Origin: JAUYQR01 sp050632395
GTDB taxonomy: Bacteria > Pseudomonadota > Alphaproteobacteria > Rhodobacterales > Rhodobacteraceae
DNA length: 64,000 bases
Assembly (NCBI RefSeq): GCF_050632395.1
Contig: NZ_CP192600.1
Coordinates: forward strand, 310,001-374,000
Reading direction: 5' to 3'
Made by a program: the position numbers and the translations under genes. Positions 60,426-64,000 of the stretch are shown one piece after another. The notes under the pieces are model-generated. The model searched no databases. It was not told the DNA's origin and worked only from the letters and a program-made list of their open reading frames with translations. Position 1 is the stretch's first letter. Each line of letters begins with the position of its first letter.

Positions 60426-60856
60426 CAGCCTTTGGCGGCCAGCGTGGACCCTGCGGGAAGCCACATCTTTTCAAGCTGGTAGAATTCCCGAACCTCGGGG
60501 CGGAAGACGTGGACGATCACGTCGGACGCGTCGATCAACACCCAGTCGCCGGTTTCCTTGCCTTCCATCTTGGCGGAAATGCGGAACTCCTGCTTCAGCC
60601 GGTCGGCCAGCTTTTCCGAGATCGAGGCCACCTGCCGCGACGACCGTCCCGAACAGATGACCATGTAATCGGCAACGTCGGACCGACCGCGCAGGTCGAT
60701 CTGGACGATATCCTCGGCCTTGTCGTCGTCGACCGAGGCAAGGACAGCGGCCAGAACCTGTTCAGAGGAATAACCCGGCTCTGCGGGGTTTGTCGGGCGC
60801 GGGCCGACCGGAAGGCCGGTCGCTGGATCAGAATGAGACAGGACAAAGTCCTCCAT
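60425..60856 (-). CDS. rsfS: Ribosome silencing factor RsfS
   Basis: A 143-residue RsfS/Iojap protein. AEDIVQIDLRGRSDVADYMV and GDWVLIDASDVIVHVFRPEV are the family blocks. It binds uL14 and blocks subunit joining when nutrients are scarce. The N-terminal 28 residues are extra relative to short homologues; a later start is possible but no better ribosome site is seen. Confidence 0.95.
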   Translation of the reverse strand: MEDFVLSHSDPATGLPVGPRPTNPAEPGYSSEQVLAAVLASVDDDKAEDIVQIDLRGRSDVADYMVICSGRSSRQVASISEKLADRLKQEFRISAKMEGKETGDWVLIDASDVIVHVFRPEVREFYQLEKMWLPAGSTLAAKG

Positions 60857-60977
60857 GGAACGCGCGGAACGGCTTCCGCGCCAGCAATTCAGTCAAGGCT
60901 ACCACCCAAAGGGCGCAATCTCAACCGACCGAAGGCTGGGGCACTACCTTTCGGGCGGTGGCTTGGCAAGGCATGGC

Positions 60978-61595
60978 TCACTTCAGGGTGAAAGCCACTT
61001 CGTTTCGGCGGTTCCACGGCATCCGGAACGGGGGGTCGTAGAACATGAACTGCGGTGCGCCGGACAGGGTCAGCCCCTTGGCGGCGGCCCAGGCGCGCAA
61101 TTCCTCGGTGCGTTTTGCCAAGGCGGCGGTGGTGGGGATGCCCGAGAACCGCAGGACGGCCATACGCACGGGATCGGTGGTAATGAACCGGATGCGGCTG
61201 TCCTTGGGTTTTGGCAGTGTGTCCAGCGTGTATTCGGACGGCATCATGAACTGAACGGTCCAGCCCTGATCCGATTCCACCTGCGTCACGGGGGTGGTCA
61301 TGGCGATCTTTTCAGACGGTGCCTGGATGACGGGCGTGGTCATCGCGACCTTGGCCTTCGCCTCGTTGCCGCCGAAGATGTAACCCGCCAGGACGCGAAA
61401 GCCCGCGTTGATCGCGGCGTCACGGCTGCCCGATACCGTGACTTCCGCCGCGATATGCGGGGGATAGCTGCGGATTTCGACCGCGCCTTCGGTGCTTTCA
61501 ACCGTGTAGTCCGGGGTTTCGTTGCCGTTGTACATGTCAGCCTCCGCCGGGGCAGAGAGGCCGGCCGCCAATGTCATCGCCAGGATCCAGCGCAT
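60978..61595 (-). CDS. SOUL-family heme-binding protein, exported
   Basis: A 205-residue precursor. The signal peptide MRWILAMTLAAGLSAPAEA precedes a SOUL/HBP domain (YTVESTEGAVEIRSYPPHIA; repeated AMTTPV blocks near 84 and 98; PWNRRNEVAFTLK). These proteins bind haem or related tetrapyrroles; the periplasmic location is inferred from the signal. The 121 bases upstream, to rsfS, hold nothing I can name. Confidence 0.86.
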   Translation of the reverse strand: MRWILAMTLAAGLSAPAEADMYNGNETPDYTVESTEGAVEIRSYPPHIAAEVTVSGSRDAAINAGFRVLAGYIFGGNEAKAKVAMTTPVIQAPSEKIAMTTPVTQVESDQGWTVQFMMPSEYTLDTLPKPKDSRIRFITTDPVRMAVLRFSGIPTTAALAKRTEELRAWAAAKGLTLSGAPQFMFYDPPFRMPWNRRNEVAFTLK

Positions 61596-61680
61596 GGTCA
61601 GCCCCTTCGCGTGTGTGTTTACCCTTCAGATGTGCGCGCCGGCCTTGCTTTGCGAGGGGCAAAGGCGTATTTCGCTGCGC

Positions 61681-61770
61681 ATGACGCGCTTTTTCGACAT
61701 TGCCGACCATGATCGCCTGCCGTGGCGGTTCACCGCGCTGAACCGGTCTGTCCTCGCACGACTTGCCTGA
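61681..61770 (+). CDS. Possible 29-codon leader ORF upstream of leuC
   Basis: MTRFFDIADHDRLPWRFTAL, then NRSVLARLA, ends 54 bases before the leuC start. It has four dispersed Leu codons but no Leu run, so classic leucine attenuation is not obvious. It may be a chance frame. The remaining 61596-61824 gap shows no other gene. Confidence 0.25.
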   Translation: MTRFFDIADHDRLPWRFTALNRSVLARLA

Positions 61771-61824
61771 CGCCTTTCCCGCGTCTGCCGACTTTCCCCA
61801 TTCGCCAAACAGATGAGATGAGCC

Positions 61825-63252
61825 ATGACCGCTCCGCGCACGCTTTATGACAAGATCTGGGACGACCACGTTGTCCATCAGGCCGAGGATGGCACCTGCC
61901 TGCTGTATATCGACCGCCACCTCGTGCATGAGGTGACCAGCCCGCAAGCCTTCGAAGGGCTGCGGATGACGGGCCGCAAGGTGCGCGCCCCGGAAAAGAC
62001 CATCGCCGTGCCGGACCATAACGTGCCGACAACGCTGGACCGCGCCAATGCGGCCACGATGACCGAAGACAGCCGCGTGCAGGTGGCAGCCCTTGACCAG
62101 AACGCCAAGGATTTCGGGATCAACTACTATCCGGTGTCCGATGTGCGCCAAGGCATCGTCCACATCGTCGGGCCGGAACAGGGCTGGACGCTGCCGGGCA
62201 TGACCGTGGTCTGTGGTGACAGCCACACCGCGACGCATGGTGCGTTCGGCTCGCTGGCCCACGGCATCGGCACGTCGGAGGTGGAGCATGTGCTGGCGAC
62301 GCAGACGCTGATCCAGCGCAAGGCCAAGAACATGAAGGTCGAGATCACCGGTTCGTTGCGCCCCGGCGTGACGGCCAAGGACATCACCCTGTCGGTGATC
62401 GGTGAAACCGGCACCGCGGGCGGTACGGGCTATGTGATCGAATACTGTGGTCAGGCGATCCGCGAGTTGTCGATGGAAGGCCGCATGACCGTCTGCAACA
62501 TGGCGATCGAGGGTGGCGCCCGCGCCGGCCTGATCGCGCCGGACGAAAAGACCTTTGCCTATTGCATGGGCCGCCCGCACGCACCGAAAGGTGCGAAGTG
62601 GGAGGCGGCGCTGGCCTACTGGAAGACGCTTTATACCGACGAGGGCGCGCATTTCGACAAGGTCGTGACGATCAAGGGCGAGGATATCGCCCCGGTCGTG
62701 ACATGGGGCACCAGCCCCGAGGATGTGCTGCCGATCACCGGCGTCGTCCCCTCGCCGTCGGATTTCACCGGCGGCAAGGTCGAGGCGGTGCAGCGGTCGC
62801 TGGAGTATATGGGCCTGACCCCCGGCCAGAAGCTGAGCGAGATCGAGATCGACACTGTGTTCATCGGGTCTTGCACCAACGGCCGGATCGAAGACCTGCG
62901 GGCCGCTGCGGCGATCCTGAAGGGCAAGAAGAAGAAGGACGGCATCCGGGCTATGGTGGTGCCGGGTTCGGGTCTGGTGCGGGCGCAGGCGGAAGAAGAA
63001 GGTCTGGCGCAGATTTTCATCGACGCCGGGTTTGAATGGCGTCTGGCGGGTTGCTCCATGTGCCTTGCGATGAACCCCGACCAACTTTCGCCGGGCGAAC
63101 GCTGTGCGGCCACGTCGAACCGCAACTTCGAAGGCCGTCAGGGCCGGGGCGGGCGCACGCACCTTCTGTCGCCCGCGATGGCGGCGGCGGCGGCGATCAC
63201 CGGGCGCCTGACGGACGTGCGCGAAATGATGGGTCAGGCGCAGACCGCATGA
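61825..63252 (+). CDS. leuC: 3-isopropylmalate dehydratase large subunit
   Basis: A 475-residue aconitase-family enzyme of leucine synthesis. The 4Fe-4S ligands are Cys350 (FIGSCTNG), Cys410 and Cys413 (GCSMCLAMNPD), and CGDSHTATHGAFG is the substrate block. It needs LeuD, which is not next to it within the window. The stop overlaps the following glycosyltransferase start (ATGA). Confidence 0.97.
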   Translation: MTAPRTLYDKIWDDHVVHQAEDGTCLLYIDRHLVHEVTSPQAFEGLRMTGRKVRAPEKTIAVPDHNVPTTLDRANAATMTEDSRVQVAALDQNAKDFGINYYPVSDVRQGIVHIVGPEQGWTLPGMTVVCGDSHTATHGAFGSLAHGIGTSEVEHVLATQTLIQRKAKNMKVEITGSLRPGVTAKDITLSVIGETGTAGGTGYVIEYCGQAIRELSMEGRMTVCNMAIEGGARAGLIAPDEKTFAYCMGRPHAPKGAKWEAALAYWKTLYTDEGAHFDKVVTIKGEDIAPVVTWGTSPEDVLPITGVVPSPSDFTGGKVEAVQRSLEYMGLTPGQKLSEIEIDTVFIGSCTNGRIEDLRAAAAILKGKKKKDGIRAMVVPGSGLVRAQAEEEGLAQIFIDAGFEWRLAGCSMCLAMNPDQLSPGERCAATSNRNFEGRQGRGGRTHLLSPAMAAAAAITGRLTDVREMMGQAQTA

Positions 63253-64000
63253 CATCGCGCGATGCCGGTCGTGCCAGCCAGCCCTTTGCCCCGGTTGATC
63301 CGGGTCGGGATGGCATGGCACGTCGGCTGCGGGTGCTTGTCATCGCCGAGGCGGCAAATCCTGAATGGGTTTCTGTGCCGCTGGTCGGGTGGTCTATCGC
63401 CACGGCGCTCAGGGCGCATCATGATGTCTTCATCGTAACCCAGATCCGCAACCGCGACGCCTTTCTGCGTGCCGGCCTGATCGAGGGGACGGACTTCGCC
63501 GCCATCGACTCCGAGGCGGTTGCGCGGCCGGTCTACAAGATGGCCGAGGTCTTGCGGATGGGCAGTGGCAAGGGCTGGACAATGGTGACCGCATTGTCGT
63601 CGGCGCTGGCCTACCGCTATTTCGAACGCGAGCTCTGGCAAGTGTTCGGAGACCGGATCAAGGGTGGTGCCTTTGATATCGTTCACCGGGTGACACCTTT
63701 GACCCCCACCGCCACCAGCAGCATTGCCGCAAAATGCGCGCGGGCTGGTGTGCCTTTTGTCTTGGGGCCACTGAATGGCGGGGTGCCCTGGCCCGAGGGA
63801 TTCGACGCGGAACGTCGGCGCGAGCGGGAGTGGCTTTCGTATCTGCGGGGGGTTTATCGCCTGTCGTCGTCGCGCAGCCGCATGTTTCGCGCGACCGCCG
63901 CCGTGATCGCCGGATCACGCCACACCGCGCGCGAGATTCCGGCGGCGCAACAGGCGAAGGTCACGCTGATCCCCGAAAACGGCATTGATCCTGCACGCTT
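63249..64000 (+). CDS. Glycosyltransferase (GT4-like), N-terminal part, runs off the right edge
   Basis: About 250 residues are visible without a stop. After a short leader the frame reads RLRVLVIAEAANPEWVSVPL, later FDIVHRVTPLTPT, GVPFVLGPLNGGVPWPEGF and VTLIPENGID, which is the N-domain and hinge of GT-B fold, family-4-type glycosyltransferases. The donor and acceptor are unknown. The ATG overlaps the leuC stop by 4 bases, an odd coupling of leucine synthesis to a glycan enzyme in place of leuD. Confidence 0.82.
   Translation, partial: MTSRDAGRASQPFAPVDPGRDGMARRLRVLVIAEAANPEWVSVPLVGWSIATALRAHHDVFIVTQIRNRDAFLRAGLIEGTDFAAIDSEAVARPVYKMAEVLRMGSGKGWTMVTALSSALAYRYFERELWQVFGDRIKGGAFDIVHRVTPLTPTATSSIAAKCARAGVPFVLGPLNGGVPWPEGFDAERRREREWLSYLRGVYRLSSSRSRMFRATAAVIAGSRHTAREIPAAQQAKVTLIPENGIDPAR

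Noticed and set aside
1..64000. A CRISPR array, rRNA operon or intact prophage
   Set aside because: No regularly spaced direct repeats, rRNA-like blocks or phage structural genes are visible anywhere in the window.

Overview
The window reads as chromosome of a GC-rich alphaproteobacterium of the Rhodobacteraceae (Rhodobacter/Gemmobacter-like). The strongest sign is the block regB - senC - regA - hvrA - hvrB(LysR) - ahcY, the redox/light-control locus known from Rhodobacter. An aa3-oxidase subunit IV, HspQ, a DmdC-type acyl-CoA dehydrogenase and an alphaproteobacterial AddAB also fit. No rRNA, CRISPR array or intact prophage is visible.

Layout. 1-13.4 kb: a long minus-strand tract of housekeeping genes. 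It holds the 5' end of mutS, an aldo/keto reductase, hslU, a DUF2157 membrane protein, hslV, trxA, addA, addB, and the murU/amgK/tsaE group. An orphan BrnA-like antitoxin gene sits on the opposite strand between hslU and hslV. 13.4-21.4 kb: a PAS-only membrane protein, then the reg/hvr cluster, an HD-domain hydrolase and ahcY. 21.4-26.3 kb: GNAT, DUF2853, DUF1761, EVE, YciI, gpsA and tsaD. 26.4-29.8 kb: hemD, a mitofilin-like gene and hemY, then tRNA-Thr(CGT).

Directly behind that tRNA (29.9-33.0 kb) lies a decayed accessory island. It contains a frameshifted, truncated anti-phage dCTP deaminase (AvcD-like), a DUF900 alpha/beta-hydrolase pseudogene with several lesions, a glycine-zipper lipoprotein, and an IS5-family element whose transposase carries a nonsense codon before its catalytic Glu.

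33.1-44.3 kb is mostly plus strand: an acyl-CoA dehydrogenase and MBL hydrolase pair, oxidase subunit IV, mobA/mobB with a coupled RNase H-like gene and a GNAT, an aldehyde dehydrogenase, and a TMADH-type flavoenzyme. sua5 lies just before them on the minus strand. 44.4-51.2 kb is minus strand: a GltB-like FMN protein, an RluA synthase, a homocysteine methyltransferase, msrC, ggt, an RsbW/STAS pair and hspQ. 51.3-61.6 kb is mixed: an AEC carrier, envelope genes (an SLT lipoprotein, lolA, slt), dadA, dapA, a proline-racemase-family protein with a DMT exporter, rlmH/rsfS and a SOUL protein. The window ends with leuC coupled to a truncated glycosyltransferase.

How the genes fit together. Many neighbours share ATGA/GTGA or longer overlaps, so translational coupling is the rule. 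Three of the t6A genes (tsaE, tsaD, sua5) lie within 22 kb. HslV and HslU form one protease but are encoded 1.6 kb apart. RegB, SenC, RegA, HvrA and HvrB form a redox/light-responsive control set next to ahcY. Several short hairpin or palindromic elements recur just behind stop codons. They are the most notable structure not explained by the genes.
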